Source: Actinacidiphila acididurans
Lineage (GTDB): Bacteria > Actinomycetota > Actinomycetes > Streptomycetales > Streptomycetaceae
DNA: 64,000 nucleotides
Assembly (NCBI RefSeq): GCF_016918855.1
Contig: NZ_JADKYB010000029.1
Coordinates: 1 to 64,000, forward strand
Direction of reading: 5' to 3'
Shown: positions 33,969-43,009 of the stretch, piece by piece
Numbering within the stretch: position 1 is the stretch's first letter
Layout of the letters: every line of letters starts with the position of its first letter
The notes under the pieces: generated by a model
What the model saw: only the letters and a program-made list of their open reading frames with translations
The model's database searches: none
Told to the model about the DNA's origin: nothing
Position numbers and translations under genes: made by a program

Positions 33969-35501
33969 TCACCCGTCCCCCAGCCCCGCTTCCTCCCTGT
34001 CCAGGTCGTGCTGGAGGCGGCGGCGGGTGGTGTCGCTGATCGCGTGGGTGTCGTAGAGGCGGCGCAGTTCGGTGGTCTGGATGGCGATGACCTCGCGGCG
34101 GAGGTCGCGGTAGGTGGGGGTGAGGGGGTCGTCGGGGGTGCTGTCGAGGCGGGCGGTGAGGGTGTGGCGGAGGCGGTCGAGGGCGGGGCGGGGGTGGGTT
34201 TCGAGGGTGGTGAGGAGGTCGACGTGGGCGAGGGCGGCGCGGGTGAGGGCGGTGCGGGCGGTGGATTCCTCGCGGGCGGTGTGCTCGGGTTCGAGGGCGA
34301 GGCCGGACCGGTTGACCAGGGGGGACAGAGTGAGGCCCTGGACGACGAGGGTGAGGACGACGACGGCGGTGGTGAGGACGAGGACGAGCTCGCGGCCGGG
34401 CAGGGGGGTGCCGCCGTGGGTGGTCAGGGGGATGGACAGGGCGGCGGCGAGCGGCATGACGCCGCGGGTGCCGGCCCAGGTGATCACGCCGGCCGCGCGC
34501 CAGGAGGCGGGACCTTCGGCGGGGCGGACGGCGGCCGACAGGGGCAGCATCCAGGCGATGCGCAGGGCGATCAGGGCGGCGGCCACGGCGAGGGCCTGGA
34601 GCGGCCAGTTCCCGGTGCCGGGGGGAAGGTCGCGGACCAGGGTGGGCAGTTCCAGCCCGACGATCGCGAAGACCACGCTCTCCAGCAGGAAGACGACCAC
34701 CGCGTAAACCGCGGAGAGCTGGAGCCGGATGCGGGCGTCGGTGAGCCGGTGGCCGGAGGTGCCGAGGACGACGCCGGCGACGACCACCGCGGTCACCCCG
34801 GAGGTGTGCGCCGATTCGGCGAGGACGTAGGCGGCGTAGGGGGTGACCAGCGCGATCACGGTCTCCAGGACGGGATCGGTGGTGCGCCGCCGGATCAGGG
34901 CGACGAGGCCGGCGACCGCGGCGCCCAGCGCGGTGCCGCCGCCGGCCAGCAGCGCGAACTCGCCGGCCGCGTGGCCCACGCCGACCGTGCCGCCGGCCAC
35001 CGCGGCGGCGATCGCGACCTTGAACAGTACGAGTGAGGTCGCGTCGTTGAACAGGCTCTCGGCCTGGATCAGCACCTGTACGCGGCCGGGCAGCGCCAGC
35101 CGGCGGCCGAGCGCGGAGACCGCGACGGGATCGGTGCTGGCCAGCACCGCGCCCAGAACGAACGCCATGGCGCCGGACAGGGGGGTGACCGCCGCCGCGA
35201 GCACGCCGACCGCGGCGGCGGAGGCGAGGACCAGGCCGAGGGCGAGGACGGTGACCGGGCGCCATACGGTCCGCAGGTCGCGCGGCGAGAGCTCCTCGGC
35301 GGAGGCGTACAGCAGTGGGGGCAGCACCACCAGGGCGATGGTCTGCGGGGGGATGCGGATCGCGGGGGTGCCCGGGATCGCGGCGGCCGCCACTCCGGCG
35401 AGGACCAGCAGCGAGGGTGCGGGGATGCGGCGGTTGCGGGCGAACGCCGCGACTGCCGTGGCCAGTATCACCAGGAGGAGAACGGTCCCCACCGCACGCA
35501 T
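33969..35501 (-). CDS. Na+/H+ antiporter, CPA1 (NhaP-type)
   Basis: A 510-aa cation/proton antiporter. About 12 membrane helices occupy residues 1-410. The ion-binding region has ASTDPVAVSAL and QAESLFNDATSLVLF with conserved acidic residues, and GTRGVMPLAAALS matches helix XI of the family. A cytosolic C-terminal domain of about 100 residues (HTAREESTARTALTRAAL onward, helical) follows. It maintains pH and sodium balance. A CGCTGCG-GGT-CGCAGCG palindrome sits 27 bp upstream of the ATG. Confidence 0.88.
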   Translation of the reverse strand: MRAVGTVLLLVILATAVAAFARNRRIPAPSLLVLAGVAAAAIPGTPAIRIPPQTIALVVLPPLLYASAEELSPRDLRTVWRPVTVLALGLVLASAAAVGVLAAAVTPLSGAMAFVLGAVLASTDPVAVSALGRRLALPGRVQVLIQAESLFNDATSLVLFKVAIAAAVAGGTVGVGHAAGEFALLAGGGTALGAAVAGLVALIRRRTTDPVLETVIALVTPYAAYVLAESAHTSGVTAVVVAGVVLGTSGHRLTDARIRLQLSAVYAVVVFLLESVVFAIVGLELPTLVRDLPPGTGNWPLQALAVAAALIALRIAWMLPLSAAVRPAEGPASWRAAGVITWAGTRGVMPLAAALSIPLTTHGGTPLPGRELVLVLTTAVVVLTLVVQGLTLSPLVNRSGLALEPEHTAREESTARTALTRAALAHVDLLTTLETHPRPALDRLRHTLTARLDSTPDDPLTPTYRDLRREVIAIQTTELRRLYDTHAISDTTRRRLQHDLDREEAGLGDG

Positions 35502-35527
35502 CGAGTCCCCAGTCGTCTCGGGAGCGC

Positions 35528-35544
35528 CGCTGCGGGTCGCAGCG
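35528..35544. promoter_or_regulatory. palindrome in the antiporter / condensation-domain intergenic region
   Basis: Perfect 7-bp arms cgctgcg and cgcagcg are separated by ggt, just upstream of the antiporter start: a possible operator or leader hairpin. The rest of the 340-bp divergent gap (35502-35841) shows no gene; a ggttaacggtcctttgac stretch near 35592 is the most AT-rich part and a candidate promoter. Confidence 0.4.
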
Positions 35545-35841
35545 ATCCGTCCCCCGTGCCGACCAGACTTCCCGGCTCACCATCTGCAGGTTAACGGTCC
35601 TTTGACGGCTGCCGCCACTCGCCGACGGAGGGGACGGGCGTAGTACGGGGTCGGCGCCGCCCTTACGCGCCCGGCCGCGGCGGTCGGGGGGCCGGTGCTA
35701 CGGGCGGGCGAGCGCGGCCACCGTCGTCCGGCGTACTCGGCCTCGGCAGGGGCGACCCGCGCGGTGGGGGGACGGCATACTTCCGGTCACCGCCTCGGGC
35801 AGGCGGGGCGCGAAGTCCCGGTTCCACGCGAGGAGTTGCCG

Positions 35842-37209
35842 ATGAGCGAGTCGCACGAGCTGGATCTGCTGGACCTGCCGGTCTCCGCCGGGCGCGCCGG
35901 GCGGGGCCCGGCGACCTGGGGGCAGCAGGCGATCTGGGACGCGGTGTCGGTACTCGGCGAGGACGCCCCCCGCTACAACGTGTCGGTGGGATTCCCGCTG
36001 GACCCGGCGTATCCGCGGGCGGCGGTCCTGGCGGCGCTGGCCCGGGCGGCGGGGCACCACGAGGCGCTGCGCACCCGGATGGTGCCGGGGGCGGACGGCG
36101 AGCTGACACAGGTGCTGGACGCCTCGGGGCACTTTCCGGTGGTGATCCGCCGGTGCGCCGCCGAGGAGAGCGCGACGGTGGGCGACGCGCTGCTGGCGGA
36201 GCTGGCGAGCCAGGCGTTCGACTGCGCGGAGCAGTGGCCGCTGCGGATCGGGCTGGTGGAGGCGGACGGGCTGGTCAGGCACTACGCGATGGTGCTGTCC
36301 CACACGGCGGCCGACGGCGGGGGCCTGCGCCGGCTGGCCCGGGACGTGGTGATGCTGCTGGCGGCGGGTACCGGGAACGCCGGCCTGCCCCCGGCGACCC
36401 AGCCGCTGGACCTGGCCGCGTACCAGGTCTCGGAGCGGGGGCGGCGCCGGGACGAGGCCGCGCGCCGGCACTGGCGGAGCAGGCTCGGCGACGGCCCGCG
36501 TGCCCTGTTCGCGCCGCGCGTCCCGCGCGATCCGCAGGCGCTGTTCCCGAACGCCTGCCTGCGCTCGCCCGCGCTGCTGCGCTCGGTGGACCATGTGGCG
36601 GCGGCCCGCGGGGTGAGCGGTTCGTCGGTGCTGCTGGCCGCGGCGACGCAGCAGATCGGCCGGCTGTCCGGAGCGCCGGACGTGCTGCTCCAGGTGGTGG
36701 TGAACAACCGTTTCCTGCCGGGGATGGCGCAGACGGTGACCACGCTGGCCCAGGAGGGGCTGTTCCACCTGCGGTCGGTGGAGCAGGACTTCGGGGCACT
36801 GGTGGGGCGGGTGCACGCCGGGGCGCTGGGCACGTACCGGCATGCCTCGTACGACAAGCGGCTGCTGGACCGGGACATCGAGGAACTGCGCGGCGAACTG
36901 CCGGACCTGGCCGACCACTCGTGCTTCTTCAACGACACGCGTGAGCCCGCGCTGTTCCGGCCCCCGGCGCCGGCCGGCAGTCCGGTGCCGCTGTCCCGCG
37001 CCCGCGAGCAGACCACGCTGACCTGGCCGGTGGAGTTCCCGCCGCGCCACAACCTCACCTTCGCCATGGACGTCTACGACGCGCCCGGCGCGGTGGAGCT
37101 GCTGATGACCGCGGACAGCTCGCTGATGCCGCGCGCGGACATGGAGGCGTTCCTGCGCGGCATCGAGGACACGGTGGTGACGGACGCGCTGGCCACCGGC
37201 TGCCGCTGA
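35842..37209 (+). CDS. free-standing NRPS-type condensation-domain protein
   Basis: A 455-aa condensation-superfamily enzyme. The signature HHxxxDG appears as LSHTAADGGG: the catalytic second His and the Asp-Gly are kept, the first His is Ser. N-terminal WGQQAIWDAV and the later NRFLPGMAQTVTTL, LPDLADHSCFFND and FPPRHNLTFAM segments fit the fold. No adenylation or carrier domain is attached, so it should work with the free carriers nearby, forming an amide or ester or releasing a chain. GAGGAG precedes the ATG. It is the first gene of block B, convergent with the KAS III-like operon. Confidence 0.82.
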   Translation: MSESHELDLLDLPVSAGRAGRGPATWGQQAIWDAVSVLGEDAPRYNVSVGFPLDPAYPRAAVLAALARAAGHHEALRTRMVPGADGELTQVLDASGHFPVVIRRCAAEESATVGDALLAELASQAFDCAEQWPLRIGLVEADGLVRHYAMVLSHTAADGGGLRRLARDVVMLLAAGTGNAGLPPATQPLDLAAYQVSERGRRRDEAARRHWRSRLGDGPRALFAPRVPRDPQALFPNACLRSPALLRSVDHVAAARGVSGSSVLLAAATQQIGRLSGAPDVLLQVVVNNRFLPGMAQTVTTLAQEGLFHLRSVEQDFGALVGRVHAGALGTYRHASYDKRLLDRDIEELRGELPDLADHSCFFNDTREPALFRPPAPAGSPVPLSRAREQTTLTWPVEFPPRHNLTFAMDVYDAPGAVELLMTADSSLMPRADMEAFLRGIEDTVVTDALATGCR

Positions 37210-37215
37210 CCGCGC

Positions 37216-38112
37216 CTACGTACGAGAGGATCGGTCCGGTGCCAGCCGGGCCAGGTCCAGATGGCCGAGCAGCGGGTCGTACTCGGCGAGCAGCGCGGGG
37301 CGCCCTTCGCCGCCGATCCGGTGCCGGTGCTCGGCCAGCAGAGTCCACAGGCCGGTGTACGGGCTGCCCGCGCGGGCCCGCAGCGCCTCGGTGCCGGGCG
37401 GCGGTTCCCAGTCGGCCAGGCCCGGGCCGAGCAGCAGCAGCGGGAGGGGGCTGCCGCCCTGCGTCTCGGCGGCGAGTGCGGCCGTGACCCGGGCGCGGGC
37501 CCGGTCCGGCGACAGCCGTGGGCCGCCGCCGAGCAGGGTGAGGGCGGGGCCGCCGGAGCGTTCCCACAGCAGCCCGACCGCGGTGTGACGGTCGGGCACG
37601 GGGGTGCCGTCGGGGGGCTGCCAGGGCAGCGCGGCCTGCTCCAGGACCAGCACCAGGGCGCGCTCGAAGCCGTCGCCGTGGAGGTACGAGGCGGTGAGCG
37701 CGAGGGCGCTGAAGGCACCGGCCGTGCCCTGCTCGGCCAGCGCGAAGGCGAACGGCCGGCCGGGGCAGTAGCTGCTCAGGTGGACCGAGGCGGCCCGGCC
37801 CGGCTGCACGTCGGGGGACGCGAACACCTCCACGAGCAGGTCGGCCGGCTGCCCGGCCGGCAGCAGGGCGTCGATCACCGCCTCGCCCATTTCGGCGTAC
37901 GACTGGCCGGTCCCGGCGGCGAGCCGGTCCTCGGCGAGCGGCAGCCCGTACGGCAGGGCGAGGTCCCGGGCGTAGACCCGCAGGTCGGGGTCGCGGGCGG
38001 TGACGGAGCCGGCGGCGAAGGAGAGGCTGACGGCGCCGGTGAGCCGCGGCGCGCCCGGCGGGGGTCCGGCGGGCGCGGTGGCGGGGCCGGCCGCGGCGGT
38101 GACGGTACGCAC
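37216..38112 (-). CDS. degenerate KAS III/thiolase-fold protein lacking the active-site Cys
   Basis: A 298-aa protein with a thiolase-like pattern: GQSYAEMGEAVIDALLPAG, then LVEVFASPDVQPGRAASVHLSSY and AEQGTAGAFSALALTASYL. The latter aligns with the KAS III nucleophile strand but has Thr130 where Cys should be. The C-terminal half (LLLLGPGLADWEPP) is only weakly related. It starts at GTG six bp after the ACP gene and follows a KAS III-like gene in the same operon. It is probably a non-catalytic partner of that protein; an independent function cannot be excluded. Confidence 0.6.
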   Translation of the reverse strand: MRTVTAAAGPATAPAGPPPGAPRLTGAVSLSFAAGSVTARDPDLRVYARDLALPYGLPLAEDRLAAGTGQSYAEMGEAVIDALLPAGQPADLLVEVFASPDVQPGRAASVHLSSYCPGRPFAFALAEQGTAGAFSALALTASYLHGDGFERALVLVLEQAALPWQPPDGTPVPDRHTAVGLLWERSGGPALTLLGGGPRLSPDRARARVTAALAAETQGGSPLPLLLLGPGLADWEPPPGTEALRARAGSPYTGLWTLLAEHRHRIGGEGRPALLAEYDPLLGHLDLARLAPDRSSRT

Positions 38113-38118
38113 CGGGGC

Positions 38119-38457
38119 TCAGCCCTCGTCGACCACGTGGGCCGCGATGAACGCCGCCAGGCCCGTCACGGACCGCAGGTCGTCCGGCTCGATGGTCTCC
38201 ACGTCGACCTGGACGTCGAGGTGGTCCTCGAGTTCGAGGATGAGCTCCAGGGTGGCGCCGGAGGTCAGGCCGAGGTCGTCGACGAGGGCCGCGTCGGGGG
38301 CGATGGACTCGTCGCTCTCCTGCTTGAGCACCCGGGGCAGCAGGAGGCGGATGGCCTCCTCGGCGCGGGCCCGCAGGCCGGCGTCGGCGGCAGGGGCGCC
38401 CGCGGGAGAGCCGGCGGCAGCGTCGGCGGGCAGGGACTGCGTGGCGAAATCGGTCAT
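38119..38457 (-). CDS. acyl/peptidyl carrier protein
   Basis: A 112-aa carrier with an Ala/Pro-rich first 30 residues, then ARAEEAIRLLLPRVL and DDLGLTSGATLELILELEDHLDVQV. The serine in LTSGAT is the likely phosphopantetheine site. It is unlike the two paralogous carriers at 7.3 and 46.1 kb. AGGAACGG lies upstream of the ATG. It is encoded between the two KAS III-fold genes and probably shuttles their acyl group. Confidence 0.78.
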   Translation of the reverse strand: MTDFATQSLPADAAAGSPAGAPAADAGLRARAEEAIRLLLPRVLKQESDESIAPDAALVDDLGLTSGATLELILELEDHLDVQVDVETIEPDDLRSVTGLAAFIAAHVVDEG

Positions 38458-38581
38458 GGTTCCGTTCCTGTCTGGGGCCCGCCCGGCACGCGGCCGGTGC
38501 GGGCGGTGAACAGAGCTGAAGTGGTACGCGAGCACCCCGCGCCGGGCGGCGCGGGCGCGTCCGGGTCGGTGGTTCAGTGCC

Positions 38582-39514
38582 TCAGTGCTGGAGCACCATC
38601 GCGGCGAAGGTCGCGCCGAGCCCGGCGGCGGCGACCAGATAGCGGTCGCGGGGGTTGAGCAGGCCGCGGGTGATGGCCGTGTGGTGGTTGACGAAGAAGT
38701 CCGCCGCGAAGCTGTGGCCCACGGTGGGGACGTTCTCCAGGACCACCTTGTCCAGCGGGTAGCCGACCGCCTTGCACACCCGCCGCCAGGAGATCTGGTT
38801 GACGTTGTGCGGCAGCAGCAGGGCCAGCGACTGCCAGCTCTCGCCCGCCCGCTCGAGTGCCGCCTCCATCACGGCGATCAGGGCCTGCGGGTAGGCGCGC
38901 TGGTAGCGGTCGAGCAGGTCGCGGTCCTCCGCGAGGCGTCCGTCGAACTCCCCGCGCAGATCGGCCACGTACGACAGGACGCGGTCCCGTTCGCCGTGCG
39001 CGCCGACCAGGCAGGCCGCCGCGGCCTCCGCGAACACCGCTGTTTCCGGGACCAGTTGCGCGTCCCGGGTGAACGTCTTCTCACCGGCCAGGACCAGCGC
39101 GAGCGCCTGCGGGTCCGGGTCCGCCGCCAGCAGCCGTCCGGCGACGTCCACGGCCAGCAGCGAGGTGGCGCAGGCGTGGTGGGTGACGGTGAACGCACGA
39201 GCGTGCTCCAGCCCCAGACGGCCGAGCAGTTCGTGCACCGGGTTGACCGGGTAGGGCGCCCCGACCGGCATGCCGCGCGCGTGCAGCACGTACCGGACGA
39301 GGTGTTCGCGACCGCGCAGTTCCGGCAGCGCCGCCGCCGCCGCGGCGAGCAGGTCCGTCAGGTCGCCGTCCGGTGCCAGGAGGACCTGGTCGAGGCCGTG
39401 GAACCGGCGCAGCAAGGTTTGCTGACGGGCCGTCAGCCCCAGTCGGTCGCCGACCGTTTCGATCGGTTCCGCGACCGGTGGCAGATGGACTGCGACTGCC
39501 TTGAGTGCGGTCAC
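38582..39514 (-). CDS. KAS III-like acyl transferase/synthase
   Basis: A 310-aa KAS III-family protein. The nucleophile is Cys115 in THHACATSLLAVD and the first His is His236 in LLPHNVNQISW. The position of the FabH asparagine (GNTSAAS) reads VGHSFAAD, giving His267. Loss of this Asn is typical of KAS III-like enzymes that transfer acyl groups to hydroxyls or amines rather than decarboxylate malonyl-ACP (CerJ/PtmR-type enzymes as a comparison). The GTG start is chosen where conservation begins. With an adjacent ACP it is a candidate for acyl transfer or chain priming. Confidence 0.75.
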   Translation of the reverse strand: MTALKAVAVHLPPVAEPIETVGDRLGLTARQQTLLRRFHGLDQVLLAPDGDLTDLLAAAAAALPELRGREHLVRYVLHARGMPVGAPYPVNPVHELLGRLGLEHARAFTVTHHACATSLLAVDVAGRLLAADPDPQALALVLAGEKTFTRDAQLVPETAVFAEAAAACLVGAHGERDRVLSYVADLRGEFDGRLAEDRDLLDRYQRAYPQALIAVMEAALERAGESWQSLALLLPHNVNQISWRRVCKAVGYPLDKVVLENVPTVGHSFAADFFVNHHTAITRGLLNPRDRYLVAAAGLGATFAAMVLQH

Positions 39515-39571
39515 GCGGGCTAGTATTCCGACCCCCCGCGCATCGCACAAGATTTCCCGAAAGGGCCCCAC

Positions 39572-40780
39572 GTGACCGTCCTGTTGCGTCCGCGCCGTGC
39601 GTTACGGCTGATGTTCGTGCTGCCTCCGCTGACCGGTCACCTGCATCCGGCGCTCGCCCTCGCGGCCGAACTCGGCCGCCGCGGGCACGTGGTGGCGTGG
39701 GCCGGACCCGAGCCGGTGCTGCGGCCGGTGCTGGGTCCCGGGGCGCTGGTCCTGCCGACCGGTTCGCGGCTGTTCCGCGAGCAGGCGGTGGGCGGCACCG
39801 AGGCGATCCGTACCCTGTGGCAGGACTTCGTGGTGCCCTACACCCGGTTCACGCTGCCCGCGGTACGCCGGGCGGTGCGGGAGTGGAGCCCGGACCTGGT
39901 GCTGGTGGACCAGCACAGCCCGGCGGGCGCGCTGGCCGCGCACGAACAGGGCGTGCGCTGGGCCGGCTTCGCGCCCTCCGCGATGGAACTGGGCCGGCCG
40001 CCGCTCCAGCCGCCGGAACTGGCGGCCTGGCAGCAGGAGTTGCTGACGGGCCTGTGGCGGCGGGCCGGACTTCCGGCGGCCGAGTACACCGACCCGCGCT
40101 ACTCGGCCCGGCTGATCCTGGCGCCGACCGCGCCGGCCCTGCTCGGGGTCGCGCAGGACGGCCTCGAAATGCCGGGCGGCGAGCCGCTGCCGCCGCACAC
40201 CGAGGCGGTCGGGCCGCTGCTGACCGACCGGCCGTCGACGGCGCAGTTCCCGTACGACCGGCTGGACCCGGACCGCCGGCACGTGCTGGTGACGCTGGGC
40301 ACCCTGTCGGCCTCGGTTGCCGGGGACTTCCTGCTGCGCGCCGGGCAGGCGCTGACCTCGCTGGCCGACCGGGTGCAGGCGGTGGTGGCGGCGCCCAAGC
40401 AGGTGCTTTCCAAGCTGCCCGACGGGGTGGTGGGGCTGCCGCAGGTGCCGGTGCTGGACCTGCTGCGGCGCGGCGTGGTGGACGCGGTGCTGTGCCACGG
40501 CGGGATGAACACGGTGGTCGAGGCGCTGGCGCACGGGGTGCCGCTGGTGGTGGCGCCGATCCGGCACGACCAGCCGATCACGGCGGCCCGGGTGGCCGCG
40601 CTCGGCGCGGGCGTCGAGGTCGACTTCACCGCCGCGCCGGCCACGGCGATCCGTGACGCCCTGGTCAGCGTGCTGGACCGCACCGAGCCGCGCCGGGCCG
40701 CCGAGTTGATGTCGCGCAGACTGGCCGGCCTGGGCGGGGCACGGCGGGCCGCGGACCTGCTGGAGGAGTGCGCGGGCTGA
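39572..40780 (+). CDS. GT1-family glycosyltransferase (natural-product type)
   Basis: A 402-aa GT-B glycosyltransferase. The N-terminal acceptor domain opens LMFVLPPLTGHLHPALALAAELGRRGH. The C-terminal donor domain has VLVTLGTLS, LPQVPVLDLLRRGVVDAVLCHGGMNTVVEAL and HGVPLVVAPIRHDQPITAARV, the UDP/TDP-sugar loop of macrolide-type transferases. GTG start, with a GAAAGGG upstream. It should glycosylate the product or a resistance target. No deoxysugar genes are in the window, so a common sugar donor or genes elsewhere are needed. Confidence 0.9.
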   Translation: MTVLLRPRRALRLMFVLPPLTGHLHPALALAAELGRRGHVVAWAGPEPVLRPVLGPGALVLPTGSRLFREQAVGGTEAIRTLWQDFVVPYTRFTLPAVRRAVREWSPDLVLVDQHSPAGALAAHEQGVRWAGFAPSAMELGRPPLQPPELAAWQQELLTGLWRRAGLPAAEYTDPRYSARLILAPTAPALLGVAQDGLEMPGGEPLPPHTEAVGPLLTDRPSTAQFPYDRLDPDRRHVLVTLGTLSASVAGDFLLRAGQALTSLADRVQAVVAAPKQVLSKLPDGVVGLPQVPVLDLLRRGVVDAVLCHGGMNTVVEALAHGVPLVVAPIRHDQPITAARVAALGAGVEVDFTAAPATAIRDALVSVLDRTEPRRAAELMSRRLAGLGGARRAADLLEECAG

Positions 40781-41032
40781 CCGACGGTCGGGCCGTCCGG
40801 CAGTCGACGGCCCATTACCGGCAATTGCGGTCCAGCACCATGGTTCGGGCGGCCGGCCCTCCTCTAGGGTGACGCTCGCCGCGCGGGGGGCCGTCGACGC
40901 GTACCCACCGCGCCGTACGTCCGTACCCGTCGTGCATCCGCTTCCGCCGCGCCGGCTTCCCGCCGGGCGCCGCGGTGCCCGGCGGCACCTCCCCGCACCC
41001 GGATCCACCCTCACCACGACCGGGAGACTCGG

Positions 41033-42028
41033 TTGATCGTGACCCAGGGGCTGCGCAAGTCCTTCGCCACCCGCGGGGGCCGCGGGACACCGGTGGACGC
41101 CGTGCGCGGCATCGACCTGACCGTGGGGCCGGGCGAGATCTTCGGCGTCCTCGGTCCCAACGGCGCCGGCAAGACCACCACGTTGCGGATGCTGGCCACG
41201 CTGGTCCGGCCGGACGGCGGCGAGGCGGTGGTGGCCGGCGCGGACCTGCGGGCCGAGCCCGCCACGGTGCGCCGCCGAATCGGTTACGTGGCCCAGGGCG
41301 GCGGCACCGCCGACGCGGTCACCGCCCGCGAGGAACTCGTGCTCCAGGCGCGGATGTACGGCATCGGCAAGGCCGAGGCGGTCGCGCGCGCTGGGGAGGC
41401 GATGGAGGCCTTCGGCCTGGGCGAGTTCGGCGACCGGCCCTGCGGGACGTACTCCGGCGGGCAGCGGCGCCGGGTGGACCTGGCGCTGGGCGTCATCCAC
41501 CGGCCGCGGCTGCTGTTCCTCGACGAGCCCACGGTGGGCCTGGACCCGCCGAGCCGCGCCCAGGTGTGGGAGCAGATCCGGCGGCTGCGCGCCGACGGCA
41601 TGACCGTGCTGGTCAGCACGCACTACCTGGAGGAGGCGGACGGCCTCTGCGACCGGATCGGGATCGTGGACCACGGCCGGGTGGTCGCCGAGGGCACGCC
41701 GGAGCAGTTGAAGAAGGAGATCGCCGGCGACGCGGTGGGTCTGGTGCTGCGGCCCGGCGACCGGCCCCGCGCCGAGGAGGTGCTGCGCCCGCTGGAGTGG
41801 GTGAGCGGCGTCGAGACGGCCGGCGGGGACGGCGCCGACGATGGCAACGAGGGCGACGGGCAGCCGCCGGAGCTGCGGCTCTACGTGGACGACGCCCCCT
41901 CCGCGCTCCCGCAGCTCCTGCGGGTCCTCCAGGCCGCGGGTGTGGACCCGGTCCTGGTGCAGTTGCGCCGGCCGAGCCTGGACGACGTCTTCCTCGCCCG
42001 CACCGGCCGCCCGCTGGACCAGGACTGA
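41033..42028 (+). CDS. ABC transporter ATP-binding protein, DrrA-like
   Basis: A 331-aa ATPase. Walker A is LGPNGAGKTTTLRM, the signature is YSGGQRRRVDLAL, Walker B is LLFLDEPTVGLDP, and the H-loop is VSTHYLEEAD. The C-terminal tail (about residues 230-331, ending SLDDVFLARTG) is typical of the daunorubicin-resistance subfamily. It starts at TTG with GGGAG upstream. With the permease 114 bp downstream it forms an exporter, probably exporting the block B/A product and providing self-resistance. Confidence 0.92.
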   Translation: MIVTQGLRKSFATRGGRGTPVDAVRGIDLTVGPGEIFGVLGPNGAGKTTTLRMLATLVRPDGGEAVVAGADLRAEPATVRRRIGYVAQGGGTADAVTAREELVLQARMYGIGKAEAVARAGEAMEAFGLGEFGDRPCGTYSGGQRRRVDLALGVIHRPRLLFLDEPTVGLDPPSRAQVWEQIRRLRADGMTVLVSTHYLEEADGLCDRIGIVDHGRVVAEGTPEQLKKEIAGDAVGLVLRPGDRPRAEEVLRPLEWVSGVETAGGDGADDGNEGDGQPPELRLYVDDAPSALPQLLRVLQAAGVDPVLVQLRRPSLDDVFLARTGRPLDQD

Positions 42029-42142
42029 CCGCCTGATCCGCAGGTTCGTACGACCCCCTCTGACGTACGCCCCCCGATCCGCAGGACCGCGGAGCCCGTC
42101 GCGGGCCCGCGCGACCCCCCCTTCCGCCGTGAGGACCGTGAC

Positions 42143-42907
42143 GTGAAGCTGCTGCGCGACACCTGGCTGGTCTTCCAGCGCCAGGTGCTCATCATGATCA
42201 GAACGCCGGTGTGGATCGCGGTCGGCATCCTGCAACCCCTTTGCTACCTGCTGCTGTTCGCACCGCTGCTGAAGTCGGCGCTCGCCACCTCCGGCGCGCA
42301 CTCCTACGCGGACGCGTACCGGATCTACGTGCCCGGGCTGCTCAGCGCGCTGGCCCTGATGGGCGGCCTGTTCACCGGCTTCGCGCTGCTGGGCGAACTG
42401 CGGGCGGGCATCGTGGAGCGCTCCCGGGTCACCCCGGTCAGCCGGGTCGCGCTGCTGCTCGGCCGGGCGCTGCGCGAGGTGGTGGCCCTGCTGATCCAGG
42501 CGCTGCTGGTGACCCTGCTCGCGCTGCCCTTCGGGCTGACCGTGCGCCCGCTGTACCTGCTGCTGGCCTTCCTGCTGCTGGGCCTGACCGCCCTGATGGC
42601 CTCCAGCGTCTCCTACGGGCTGGCGCTGCTGGTGGGCGGCGACGCGGCGCTCGGCCCGGTGGTCAACACCATCGCCCAGCCGCTGGCCCTGCTCTCCGGC
42701 ACCCTGCTGCCCCTCGCGCTGGCCCCGCACTGGCTGCGCACGGCCGCCGACTGGAACCCCTGCTACTGGGCGGTGGAGGGTATGCGCGCCCTGTTCGCCG
42801 GCGACGCGGGCGCGCCCGCGGTCTGGCGCGCCCTGGCCCTGATGGCCGGCCTCACCGCGCTGGCCGTCGCCTGGTCCGCCCGGCTCTTCGCCCGCCGCAT
42901 CCGCTGA
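42143..42907 (+). CDS. ABC-2 type permease, DrrB-like
   Basis: A 254-aa membrane protein with six hydrophobic helices. It shows RQVLIMIRTPVWIAVGILQP near the N-terminus, a GIVERSRVTPVSRVALLLGR cytosolic loop and the C-terminal ABC-2 block PLALAPHWLRTAADWNPCYWAVEGMRALF. GTG start. It is the membrane partner of the DrrA-like ATPase. Confidence 0.9.
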   Translation: MKLLRDTWLVFQRQVLIMIRTPVWIAVGILQPLCYLLLFAPLLKSALATSGAHSYADAYRIYVPGLLSALALMGGLFTGFALLGELRAGIVERSRVTPVSRVALLLGRALREVVALLIQALLVTLLALPFGLTVRPLYLLLAFLLLGLTALMASSVSYGLALLVGGDAALGPVVNTIAQPLALLSGTLLPLALAPHWLRTAADWNPCYWAVEGMRALFAGDAGAPAVWRALALMAGLTALAVAWSARLFARRIR

Positions 42908-43009
42908 CCTTGCGGCGGGCGGGAGGCCGGGGAGCTACGGTCCCCCGCCCGCCGGCCACGCTTCGCTGCGCGTTACTGTGCTCCGCGCGCCGGTACGTGG
43001 CCCGCCCGG

